Part shown: positions 1 to 6,858 of the stretch, piece after piece
How the letters are laid out: each line of letters starts with the position of its first letter
Position numbering within the stretch: the stretch's first letter is position 1
Notes under the pieces: generated by a model
The model's database searches: none
What the model saw: the letters and a program-made list of their open reading frames with translations, nothing else
Told to the model about the DNA's origin: nothing
Program-made: the position numbers and the translations under genes
DNA from: Gemmatimonadota bacterium
GTDB lineage: Bacteria; Gemmatimonadota; Gemmatimonadetes; Longimicrobiales; Gaopeijiaceae
Direction of reading: 5' to 3'
DNA: 41,458 nt
Assembly (NCBI GenBank): GCA_007132965.1
Contig: SLNQ01000002.1
Location: 1 to 41,458, forward strand

Positions 1-2
1 CC

Positions 3-25
3 CCAGGGGCCCCAATCGTAGGCGG
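3..25 (-). repeat. truncated copy of dispersed repeat (edge copy)
   Basis: Read on the minus strand, this begins with CCGCCTACGAT and continues into a G-run/C-run and TGG. The same start and layout occur at 25523-25545 on the plus strand, with one indel on each side of the alignment. The rest of the copy would lie left of the window. Confidence 0.45.
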
Positions 26-124
26 TTCGTCGAAGGCATAGCCTTGCGCTACGTCGAGGCGAACCAACGACCGAGTGGGGCCCCTGCGGCCTCAACCCGA
101 AGGGGGACGGGGGGTTGCGGCCCT

Positions 125-283
125 GGATCTTCGTTGGGCCGCTTCACCGATGCCGACCCGGCTTCGCCGGGTGCCCGATCGCTTTCAGCGACCCGCCTTG
201 ACCCGGGCACACACGCGCTCGGCGCGTGGGTCGCGCAAGACCCCGTCCCGGTGGTCCCTGCCCTTCTTCAACGGCCTTTTAGG
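125..283 (+). repeat. dispersed repeat copy A (subtype shared with the right edge)
   Basis: The 45 bases at 234-278 recur exactly, in inverted orientation, at 41356-41400. Beyond that block the two copies still share scattered words such as AAAGCGAT and GCATCGGTGA. The 3' end carries the family signature CTTCTTCAAC followed by a GGCCTT-type end. Confidence 0.75.
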
Positions 284-340
284 CTCCCTGGCGCTCCGAA
301 CGCTGGCGCCCTGTACTACTTCAACAGGCTTCTCAGAAAC
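284..340 (+). repeat. dispersed repeat copy B (subtype shared with 25.5 kb and 35.3 kb)
   Basis: It shares GGCTCCCTGGC, then TGGCGCCCTGTACT, then ACAGNCTTCT with the copy at 25523-25590. It has a closely similar 3' end to the minus-oriented copy at 35343. It lies head-to-tail with copy A and ends immediately before the racemase start codon. Confidence 0.7.
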
Positions 341-341
341 C

Positions 342-1601
342 ATGAATCCCTCTCGACGCACCTTCTTGAAGCGAGCCGCGTCCCTGGGGACCGCTGTCGC
401 AGGGGCGAGCCTCGTCTCACCCCTCGTGGGATCGCTGGAAGCGGCCTCCATGGTTCGAGTTCTCCGGTCCGACGGAGCTGTGGACGGCGGCTACGATCCC
501 TGGATCGAGGTGAACCCGGACCACCTCCGATTCAACGCCGGGGAAGCCGCCCGGGCCACCTCCGGACGGCCCATCATGGCCGTGGTCAAGAACAACGGGT
601 ACGGGCTCGGCCTGGAGGAGGTGGGGCCCACGTTGGACCAGGCCCCCGAGGTTGCCGGGCTCGCCGTGGTGAAGGTGGAGGAGGCGCATCGTCTCCGGGA
701 CGCGGGTGTCCGAAAGCCCGTGCTCCTCATGAGTCGGGCCACCGTCGACGAGGCGCGTGAGCTCGTCCGGCGGGAGGTGCGCCTGGCGCCCTTTTCCGAC
801 GGGGACGGCGAGCGTCTGGCACGCCTCGCCAACCAGCTGCAGCGCCCCGTCCCGGTCCACCTCTACCTCGATACCGGGATGAGTCGACTGGGGATGCCCC
901 ATCACCGCGCCCTTCCCTGGATTGAGGAGATGGCCACTCGACCGGAACTCGAGGTCGAGGGGTGCTTCATGGGCTTCACCGAAGACCTGGAGTACGACCG
1001 GGAGCAGCTTCGACGCTTCCTGGAGGTCGGGCGGGAGGCCCGCAGCCGGGGTCTGTCGCTGGGCCATCTCCACGCTGCCTCGTCCAGGCACGTGACCTTC
1101 ATGCCGGAGTCGCACCTGGAGATGGTTCGTCCGGGCCTCATCCTTTTCGGAGCTCAGGTTGCAGGGGGAAGGGAAGCGGATGTCCTGGAGCTTCGTCCGG
1201 CGCTGCGACTCCGGGCCCGGGTCCTGCGAGTGGAGCGTCTGCGGCCCGGCGACTCGGTGAGCTACGGCCGAAACTACATTGCCGGGGACCAGGTCTGGGT
1301 GGCCACCATCCCCGTGGGTCACTCCGACGGGTACCCACGGGAGGCGGTCGATGGCTGCCGGATTCTGGTGGGGGAGCGAACCTACCCGGTGATCGGCGCC
1401 GTGAGCGCCAGCCACTGTGTAGTGGAGGTAGGGGCCGATCGGACCGTGGAGCAGGGGGACGTAGCCACCCTCATGGGTCCTGATCATCCCGATATCCACC
1501 CGAACGAGATTTCGGAAATCACCGGGCGCTCCGTGTACGATGTCCTCATGCATCTGAGCCCCGGTCTTCCCAAGCGGGAGTGGGCCGCATCGGTGGGCTG
1601 A
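342..1601 (+). CDS. Tat-exported alanine racemase-like protein (fold-type III PLP enzyme)
   Basis: A 419-residue PLP-dependent amino-acid racemase with its own export signal. The N-terminus carries the twin-arginine motif SRRTFLK (residues 4-10) and a hydrophobic stretch, so it should leave the cytoplasm folded with cofactor bound. The PLP lysine is K83 in AVVKNNGYGLG; the opposite-face tyrosine is Y308 in SVSYG; R263 in MVRPG and H244 in LHAASS match conserved positions. Departures from ordinary Alr: the usual Met-Asp pair after the G-x-V/I-S/C motif is A356-S357, and the entry-channel GYADG motif reads GHSDG (H327). Periplasmic broad-spectrum racemases share the exported location and HAA[NS]S and MVR motifs, so a periplasmic amino-acid racemase is the best reading; substrate is unknown. 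The chosen ATG puts the Tat motif at the N-terminus; upstream in-frame sequence is repeat DNA. Confidence 0.85.
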   Translation: MNPSRRTFLKRAASLGTAVAGASLVSPLVGSLEAASMVRVLRSDGAVDGGYDPWIEVNPDHLRFNAGEAARATSGRPIMAVVKNNGYGLGLEEVGPTLDQAPEVAGLAVVKVEEAHRLRDAGVRKPVLLMSRATVDEARELVRREVRLAPFSDGDGERLARLANQLQRPVPVHLYLDTGMSRLGMPHHRALPWIEEMATRPELEVEGCFMGFTEDLEYDREQLRRFLEVGREARSRGLSLGHLHAASSRHVTFMPESHLEMVRPGLILFGAQVAGGREADVLELRPALRLRARVLRVERLRPGDSVSYGRNYIAGDQVWVATIPVGHSDGYPREAVDGCRILVGERTYPVIGAVSASHCVVEVGADRTVEQGDVATLMGPDHPDIHPNEISEITGRSVYDVLMHLSPGLPKREWAASVG

Positions 1602-1614
1602 GCGTGCGGTCTGC

Positions 1615-1644
1615 CCGGCCCGGCTCCACGGCAGCCGGGGCCGG
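1615..1644. terminator. GC-rich hairpin between convergent genes
   Basis: CCGGCCCGGCT pairs with AGCCGGGGCCGG across a 7-nt loop: an 11-bp stem with one bulged G. It lies between two convergent stop codons and could end transcription from both sides. There is no T-tract on either strand. Confidence 0.45.
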
Positions 1645-1681
1645 GACGGATCCGCCACCTGTTCCAGTGGTTTGGGACGGG

Positions 1682-2428
1682 TCAGGGACTGGCTGCGGCC
1701 CGCGTGAGTCGGTCCACCACCTGGTTGGTCGACAGGACTTCGTTGGCAATAAATTGGAAGTTGGTCAGGGCCGCCTCGTAGCCGTCCAGCCCCGGAAGTT
1801 GCGCCGCCGCCGTGCCGTCGGAGACCACGGCGACCTCGAAGCCCTGCTCCAGGAGCTCCCGGAGGTGAGATTCGGTGCAGAGGTTGGCTGACATCCCCGC
1901 CAGGATCACCGTGGTGATGCCTCTCTTCCGAAGCTGCAAGACCAGGTCATTGGATTCGGGGCCGTATACTTTGTGGGGATTGGTCACGATGGTCCCATCG
2001 GCCTCGATGTAGGGTCGATACCGCTCGAGCCAGTCGGCTCCGGAGCCCTGGAAGCCCGCGGTGCTCAGCGCGCTTTCCCGGTCGAACATCCCGATCTCGT
2101 GCATGAGGACCTCCAGCGGTCCGCCGAACTCCCAGTCGTGGTCGCTGGGGTAGTAGTAGTGGGGTGAGATGACCAGGGGAGTCCCGGTCTCCCCGGCCAC
2201 CCGCATCAGCCGTTCAAGATTGTTCCGGGTATCGTTGGCCATCACGTTCTCTCCCACAACACCCCAGGCTACTCCGTCTTCGTGGAGGAAGTCGTTCTGG
2301 GGATCGGTGATCACCACCGCCGTCTCGCCTGGATCGAAGGTGGCGGAGGTTTCCGGGAGTTGGGCCTGGAGGGGTGCCGTCAGAGCCAGCATCAGAATCG
2401 GAAACAACCATTTGGATCGACGCAGCAT
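1682..2428 (-). CDS. secreted isochorismatase-family cysteine hydrolase
   Basis: 248 residues. A Sec signal peptide (residues 1-22, cleavage near AQA) precedes an isochorismatase-like domain. The catalytic triad of this superfamily is visible: D42 in VITDPQNDF, K153 in NPHKVYG and C184 in MSANLCTES. The family hydrolyses amides (nicotinamide, N-carbamoyl compounds) or isochorismate; the substrate cannot be told here, but export makes a housekeeping nicotinamidase unlikely. The start chosen has a strong ribosome site (GAGGAG) and leaves a clean signal peptide; the frame is open further upstream but that part is not protein-like. It converges with the racemase gene across a strong hairpin and is divergent from the phosphatidylcholine-synthase-like gene. 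Confidence 0.88.
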   Translation of the reverse strand: MLRRSKWLFPILMLALTAPLQAQLPETSATFDPGETAVVITDPQNDFLHEDGVAWGVVGENVMANDTRNNLERLMRVAGETGTPLVISPHYYYPSDHDWEFGGPLEVLMHEIGMFDRESALSTAGFQGSGADWLERYRPYIEADGTIVTNPHKVYGPESNDLVLQLRKRGITTVILAGMSANLCTESHLRELLEQGFEVAVVSDGTAAAQLPGLDGYEAALTNFQFIANEVLSTNQVVDRLTRAAASP

Positions 2429-2535
2429 CTCGTTCTCCTCTTGAGGAAGGTGCATGTCGTGTTGCACCTCGAGAACGAAGGAGGCCCCACAAGGGTTCCT
2501 GGGGGCGAGGACCTTCCCGCTTCGGGCTGGAGGCC

Positions 2536-2591
2536 GTCTGATCGGAAAGTGGACGAGCCGCGTGCGGCCGCACCCCTCCTTCCGATCAGAC
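2536..2591. promoter_or_regulatory. nested inverted repeats in divergent intergenic region
   Basis: GTCTGATCGGAA (2536-2547) is perfectly complementary to TTCCGATCAGAC (2580-2591). The intervening 32 nt contain a separate perfect 12-bp palindrome, GTGCGGCCGCAC (2562-2573). The site lies between two divergent start codons, about 110 bp from each, so it could act as a shared operator or fold as a leader structure. Confidence 0.5.
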
Positions 2592-2700
2592 TTGGTACCT
2601 TGTGAGTATGGGAACCGGTGAGCCCGGCAACCTCCGCAGTGAACGTCCGGGAAGTGCCGGCAAGTGGTGAACCACGTCAAGCGGCGACAAGGAGCTGACC

Positions 2701-3393
2701 ATGACGGGCCGAAGGATTCTGGCATGGGGCGTCCACGCCTACACGGCGCTGGGCCTGCTTCTGGCCGCCGGGGCGGTGATCCTCATCGTCCAGGGCGGAG
2801 CAGGGGATCTTCGGCATGCCCTCCTTCTCCTGCTGGTCGCCGGCGTGGTGGACTGCACCGACGGTTGGTTGGCCCGGCGCGTGGGCGTCTCCGAGGTGCT
2901 CCCCCAACTGGATGGTCGACGCCTGGACGACATCATCGACTTCCACACCTACGTGTCCATCCCGCTCCTGCTCCTGTGGAGGGCCGGAATTCCGGAGGGA
3001 GCATGGGCCTGGCTCCTTCTGGCACCCCTTTTGGCCAGCGCATACGGCTTTGCGCAGGTGGAGGCCAAGACCCGGGACGGGTTCTTTCGTGGCTTTCCGT
3101 CGTACTGGAACGTGGTGGCGTTCTACCTCTTCTTTCTGGTGCCGCCGTCGTGGCTCTCGGGGATTATCCTGAGCGGGTTCGCCGTCCTGGTCTTCGTACC
3201 CAGTCCCTACCTGCATCCGTCGAAGGGCGGAGGCTGGTCAGCCCTCACCGTGACACTGGGAACGGCGTGGGCCCTCCTGGTTCTGGCGATTCTTCTGGGC
3301 CTGGCCCGACCTGAAGGGATGTGGGTCTGGGTCTCCATGGCCTTTCCGGCCTACTATCTCGCCGTGTCCTGGTTCGGGATCCGGCGGCGCTGA
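2701..3393 (+). CDS. pcs: phosphatidylcholine synthase-type CDP-alcohol phosphatidyltransferase
   Basis: 230-residue multi-pass inner-membrane enzyme. Its CDP-alcohol phosphotransferase motif has spacing DGX2ARX12GX3DX3D (DGWLARR ... LDGRRLDDIIDF), the long spacing I associate with bacterial phosphatidylcholine synthase rather than the X8 spacing of ordinary family members. The expected reaction is CDP-diacylglycerol plus choline to phosphatidylcholine. The surrounding wording (VGVSEVLPQLDG, DFHTYVSIP) also resembles Pcs. An AAGGAG ribosome site lies 7 nt before the ATG. It converges with a methyltransferase of the phospholipid N-methyltransferase type, so two phosphatidylcholine routes may be encoded side by side. 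Substrate specificity is inferred from motif spacing only. Confidence 0.8.
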   Translation: MTGRRILAWGVHAYTALGLLLAAGAVILIVQGGAGDLRHALLLLLVAGVVDCTDGWLARRVGVSEVLPQLDGRRLDDIIDFHTYVSIPLLLLWRAGIPEGAWAWLLLAPLLASAYGFAQVEAKTRDGFFRGFPSYWNVVAFYLFFLVPPSWLSGIILSGFAVLVFVPSPYLHPSKGGGWSALTVTLGTAWALLVLAILLGLARPEGMWVWVSMAFPAYYLAVSWFGIRRR

Positions 3394-3442
3394 GGGTGGC
3401 AGCGCTCGTCGGGACGGGGAACGTGTCGGGGGGTGGGAAGGA

Positions 3443-4093
3443 TCAGGGTGTGACCTGGCAGTGGAAGACGGTGGCCGGCAGCACGTTGAGGGGCTCGAAG
3501 CTCCAGTCCACCTCGTCGAATACCCGCTTGAGATGCGAGCCGATCCTGGGAGAGAACTGGTACACCAACATGGCGCCGTCAGTGTTCAGGACAGAGCGGG
3601 TTCTCTCCAGGATCCGATCCCGGACCTCTCCAGGCATGAGGCTGAAGGGAATTCCGGAGAGCACGTAGTCCGCTCCGTCGAACCCCCGGTCCGTGAGGAC
3701 GGCTTCCACCTCTTCGGCCGAGTCGTGGATCACCTCCAGGCGAGAGTCGGAGTAGGTCTCCCTGAGGTGGCTGACGAAGTCCGGGTGGGTCTCGAAGACC
3801 ACCAGCCGGGCATCGGACCGCATCTTCTGCAGGATCTGGGCCGTGCACGTGCCCAGGCCCGGTCCGTATTCCACGATGACCCGGGCCCTGGACCAGTCAA
3901 TTGGCGCAAGGGTCCTGCGAACCAGGAATCGGGAGCTGGGAATGACCGAGCCCAGCATGGTGGGTTCCTGGAGGAAGGCACGCCCGAAGCGAAGAACCTG
4001 CTTGTGACGGGGTGGGGGACTGCCGTTGTGGGGTGACCCTCCGGACCCCTCGGCATCGGAAGGCGGTGTGGGTCGGTTCTGATCACGGGTCAT
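3443..4093 (-). CDS. phospholipid N-methyltransferase-like SAM-dependent methyltransferase
   Basis: 216 residues. A Rossmann SAM-binding motif is seen as VIVEYGPGLGTCT near residue 73, followed by an acidic ribose-binding position in VVFETHPDF. The segment before it (FLQEPTMLGSVIPSSRFL) is the typical lead-in of the PmtA/COG3963 group, which methylates phosphatidylethanolamine stepwise towards phosphatidylcholine; related rRNA adenine dimethylases share the fold but have different surrounding motifs. No membrane segment or signal peptide is seen, so it is probably a cytoplasmic or membrane-peripheral enzyme. Residues 1-30 are Pro/Gly/Ser-rich and probably disordered. It is the convergent neighbour of the Pcs-like gene, which supports a lipid head-group role. 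Confidence 0.78.
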   Translation of the reverse strand: MTRDQNRPTPPSDAEGSGGSPHNGSPPPRHKQVLRFGRAFLQEPTMLGSVIPSSRFLVRRTLAPIDWSRARVIVEYGPGLGTCTAQILQKMRSDARLVVFETHPDFVSHLRETYSDSRLEVIHDSAEEVEAVLTDRGFDGADYVLSGIPFSLMPGEVRDRILERTRSVLNTDGAMLVYQFSPRIGSHLKRVFDEVDWSFEPLNVLPATVFHCQVTP

Positions 4094-4160
4094 GGAAACC
4101 TTTGTCGTTTGCGGTTCTCAGCGCGGATGATGGCACGAGGTGGTGCAGGCGGTATCGGGG

Positions 4161-5645
4161 TCACGGGAGTCGTTCGAAGCGGAGTCCGCGGATGCGGGTC
4201 TGATTCACCGTGAAGGACGCCACCTCGCCGGAGTCGTTCCGGAGGAAGCGCACCTCCCCGAACCCGGGAGCCCGAAAGCGGTCCATCTCCACGGGCTCGA
4301 GGATCCGGTCTCCCCGACGGAAGTGGGTGGCCACCAGGGCGTTGCCCCGGACCTCCAGGGTGTAGGCGGTAGCCAGCTCGGGGCTCGCGTACTGTCCCGC
4401 GTACTCCTCCAGCATCTCGGGGTCGGGTAGCCAGGGATCGGGGCCCTGGTCGTCGTCGGCCCGCGTGTCGCCCGGCTCCTGGCCATCGTCCCGTGGAGCC
4501 TCGGCTACCTGAGGTGGAAACCGGTCAGCCAGGTGGAGTCGGGTGACCTCTTCGGCCAGGGCGCCGGCATTCATGGCGCTGGTGTTGGCCAGGACCACGA
4601 CGGCGAATCGCTCGTCGGGAATTCGGAGAAGGGTGGTCCGATATCCGGCCCACGATCCGCCGTGGCGCACCCCCACCAGACCATCCAGGCTTCCCACGCT
4701 CTGGCCCCATGCGTAGGCAATGGTGTCGCCATCGTTCAAAATCCCCCGCTGCGACATGCGCTCCACCACGGTCTCGCCGCCCACCCGCGGATCCTCGAAA
4801 TTGCGGATCCACCTGGCCAGGTCCTCCACCGTGGTGAAGAGCGAGCTGGAGCCCAGCGCCGTCAGGTTGTTGGTCACTCGGCGGAAGCCGTCGGCCGCGT
4901 CGTCGCCCCGGGGCCGATAGGACTCCGCCCGGCCGACGATCACCTCGCCATGGTCGTCGTGAAAGTGCGTTTGCTCCATTCCCAGCGGCTCGAAGATCCG
5001 CTCTCGGGTGAACTCCCGAAACGACACCCCGCTCACCCGCGCCACGACCTCGGCCAGGAGGTTGTAGCCGGTGTTCGAGTACGCGTACTCGGACCCGGGA
5101 GCGAAGTTGAGCTCCTCCTGGTGACGCGCCATCCGGAGGATCTGCTCGTAGGAGAGGACGTCCTCGTAGTCCCACCCTGCCATGGAGAGGGTGCCGGGCC
5201 AGTCCCTCAGCCCGCTGGTGTGGTGGATGAGGTGGCGAAGGGTGATGGTGTGGCCGAAGTCCGGCAGCTCCGGAATGTGAGTCCGCACGTCGTCGTCGGC
5301 GGAAAGCGCGCCTTCGGCCTCCAGCAGGGCCACGGCGAAGGCGGCGAACTGCTTCGATATCGATGCGATGTCGAAGACGGTTCGGGTGTCGATGGGTACG
5401 CCGTGCTCCAGGCTGGCCATTCCGTAGCCACGGGCATGAACGACTTCACCGTTGTGCATGACCAGCACTGCCGCACCGGGCGAATCGGGGCGGTGCCACT
5501 CCCGGAAGAGGCGGTCCACCTCCCGCGACAGCGTGTCGGGACTGGATAGACTCGAGGCCGCCGCGGCAGGGGAGAACGCCACCAGAACGACGGTGAGGGC
5601 GACGACGGCCCGGGTCAGGATGACTCGGGCGAGGGTGATCGGCAT
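4161..5645 (-). CDS. secreted serine hydrolase, beta-lactamase/class C penicillin-binding fold
   Basis: 494 residues from the chosen ATG. A signal peptide (to about residue 30) is followed by a beta-lactamase-like domain with all three signature elements: S95-x-x-K98 (SISK), Y189-S-N191 and H328-G-G330. Family members include peptidases acting on D-amino-acid peptides, esterases and true class C beta-lactamases; substrate cannot be assigned. The last ~110 residues form a separate small beta-rich domain joined by an acidic linker, as often seen in this family. A GTG start 17 codons upstream, 3 bp after the preceding gene's stop, is possible but would lengthen the n-region awkwardly. It probably shares a transcript with the CDP-alcohol phosphatidyltransferase gene upstream. 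Confidence 0.88.
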   Translation of the reverse strand: MPITLARVILTRAVVALTVVLVAFSPAAAASSLSSPDTLSREVDRLFREWHRPDSPGAAVLVMHNGEVVHARGYGMASLEHGVPIDTRTVFDIASISKQFAAFAVALLEAEGALSADDDVRTHIPELPDFGHTITLRHLIHHTSGLRDWPGTLSMAGWDYEDVLSYEQILRMARHQEELNFAPGSEYAYSNTGYNLLAEVVARVSGVSFREFTRERIFEPLGMEQTHFHDDHGEVIVGRAESYRPRGDDAADGFRRVTNNLTALGSSSLFTTVEDLARWIRNFEDPRVGGETVVERMSQRGILNDGDTIAYAWGQSVGSLDGLVGVRHGGSWAGYRTTLLRIPDERFAVVVLANTSAMNAGALAEEVTRLHLADRFPPQVAEAPRDDGQEPGDTRADDDQGPDPWLPDPEMLEEYAGQYASPELATAYTLEVRGNALVATHFRRGDRILEPVEMDRFRAPGFGEVRFLRNDSGEVASFTVNQTRIRGLRFERLP

Positions 5646-5699
5646 GGCACGTCCCGTGGTTGGGGGCTGAGTGATCCAGACGAGGCGGCGCTTCACGGC

Positions 5700-6293
5700 T
5701 CAGCCCGGCCCGGTTCCTCGAAGGTGAAACACCGAGCGGAGCGACGGGTCCATCCGTTCAGCGAAGGCGAAGATCAGGAGCATCTCGGACGACGCCCAGA
5801 TGCACAGGGCTATGACGCCGTAAAAGACCGCCACTGGATAGGTCTCGAAGATCAGCAGGCTGGCGGCGAAGGTCAATCCGACGAAGTTTGCCATCTTCGC
5901 CGAGTAGAGGTGGGTGTCGGCGACCCTGCGGAACCGGACCCAGCCGACCAGGTAGCCCACAGCGCCGATGGTGAGCCAGACGGAGAGGACGAGCCAGTGC
6001 TCCGCGAAGAACCCGGGACGAAGCATACCCACCCAGGCCAATGCTGAAATGAAGAGAAGGGTATCGGCCAGGGAGTCAAAACGGCTTCCCCACACGCTCT
6101 CGGCGTTCAGGGTACGGGCCAGAAACCCGTCCAGGGCATCGGTAAGCCAACCGAAGAAGACGCCGGCTCCCACCACCAGGGCATTGCCGGCGACGGCGAA
6201 TGCCCAGATCACGGGAATCGAACCCAACCGGAGGCCAGTGACCAGATTTGGCAGAGCCTTGAGCTTCGGTCCCGGCACTCGGTTGAATCTCAC
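5700..6293 (-). CDS. CDP-alcohol phosphatidyltransferase family protein (PgsA-like)
   Basis: 197-residue integral membrane enzyme. The canonical motif DGX2ARX8GX3DX3D is complete (DGFLART ... WGSRFDSLAD), within the first third of the protein, and about five to six hydrophobic segments follow. Family members transfer a phosphatidyl group from CDP-diacylglycerol to glycerol-3-phosphate, inositol, serine or similar alcohols. PgsA-type phosphatidylglycerophosphate synthase is the default guess, but the acceptor is not readable here. It is the second such enzyme in 4 kb and differs from the Pcs-like one by the X8 rather than X12 spacing. It lies directly upstream of the serine hydrolase gene. Confidence 0.82.
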   Translation of the reverse strand: MRFNRVPGPKLKALPNLVTGLRLGSIPVIWAFAVAGNALVVGAGVFFGWLTDALDGFLARTLNAESVWGSRFDSLADTLLFISALAWVGMLRPGFFAEHWLVLSVWLTIGAVGYLVGWVRFRRVADTHLYSAKMANFVGLTFAASLLIFETYPVAVFYGVIALCIWASSEMLLIFAFAERMDPSLRSVFHLRGTGPG

Positions 6294-6316
6294 TGGGTTG
6301 GTGGACGCAAAGGCTC

Positions 6317-6712
6317 TCAGCGGCGAATCGAGACCAGGATTGCGCCCCCGGGATGACCCGTGCCGAATCGGGTGGTGGCGTCACCGGCGCTCAGGTATCG
6401 GAGCTCGAGGACGGAGCCGGCTTCGATCTGCCGCAGGGTGTTGACATGGCCGTGGCGGACCTGGTCGATGTACACCACCGGACTGGTTGGCGTGGGGTTG
6501 TTGATGGACATGACCCCCCGGGACCGGAGCCAGCGGGGTCGGAGGCGCTGCACAATCTGGTAGGCGTCGCTCACCTCGATGGCCTGGATCTCCTCGAACT
6601 CGATGTGGTCGGACGCCCCGCCGGAGTGGCTGGAATCACCGGTGGAGCTGCATCCGCTCAAGGGGGCCAGGAAGAGTGCGGCCACCAGCAGTGCGAGAGC
6701 GGGGAGGAGCAT
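6317..6712 (-). CDS. small lipoprotein with TonB-receptor plug-like domain
   Basis: 131 residues: a signal peptide ending in lipobox LSGC, a short Ser/Gly-rich linker, then one compact domain. The domain runs through VVYIDQV, NTLRQI, VLELRYLSAGDATTRFGTG and GGAILVSIRR, the order of conserved positions at the end of TonB-dependent receptor plug domains, but no barrel follows. I recall stand-alone plug-like lipoproteins of this kind from Gemmatimonadota genomes; function unknown. The start is uncertain: the n-region from this ATG lacks positive charge, and an in-frame ATG lies 35 codons upstream (6817). It ends 23 bp before the start of the downstream CDP-alcohol phosphatidyltransferase, so the two are probably co-transcribed. 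Confidence 0.75.
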   Translation of the reverse strand: MLLPALALLVAALFLAPLSGCSSTGDSSHSGGASDHIEFEEIQAIEVSDAYQIVQRLRPRWLRSRGVMSINNPTPTSPVVYIDQVRHGHVNTLRQIEAGSVLELRYLSAGDATTRFGTGHPGGAILVSIRR

Positions 6713-6858
6713 CGAGGCACGGGACGTGGCGACCTCCTGCGAACATGTTGCGGAACTTGAGGGGTTTGTTTCGGGGAACACGGTTCCATCTCCTGCGTTC
6801 AGGGCTATGGTTCCCATCTCGAAGGTACCACGTCCCGGAGTGCCGCGACAGGTTGCGG

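Larger units (their letters stand above)
1..341. other. gene-free left edge filled with intergenic repeat copies
   Basis: No convincing gene is seen here; the open frames crossing it have no recognisable domain. It contains at least three pieces of a dispersed repeat family: an edge-truncated piece read on the minus strand, then two plus-oriented copies in tandem, the last ending a few bases before the alanine racemase start codon. A 10-bp inverted repeat (AGGGGCCCCA at 5-14, TGGGGCCCCT at 76-85) frames a long imperfect hairpin. Confidence 0.6.

Noticed and set aside
2600..2700. Possible riboswitch in the leader of the Pcs-like gene
   Set aside because: Short stems exist (for example GTGGT/ACCAC) but no conserved core of SAM, cobalamin, c-di-GMP or other riboswitch classes I know could be matched.
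4161..5645. Serine hydrolase as an antibiotic-resistance beta-lactamase
   Set aside because: The SxxK, YxN and HGG motifs are shared with many peptidases and esterases; the HGG form and the extra C-terminal domain argue against a dedicated class C beta-lactamase.
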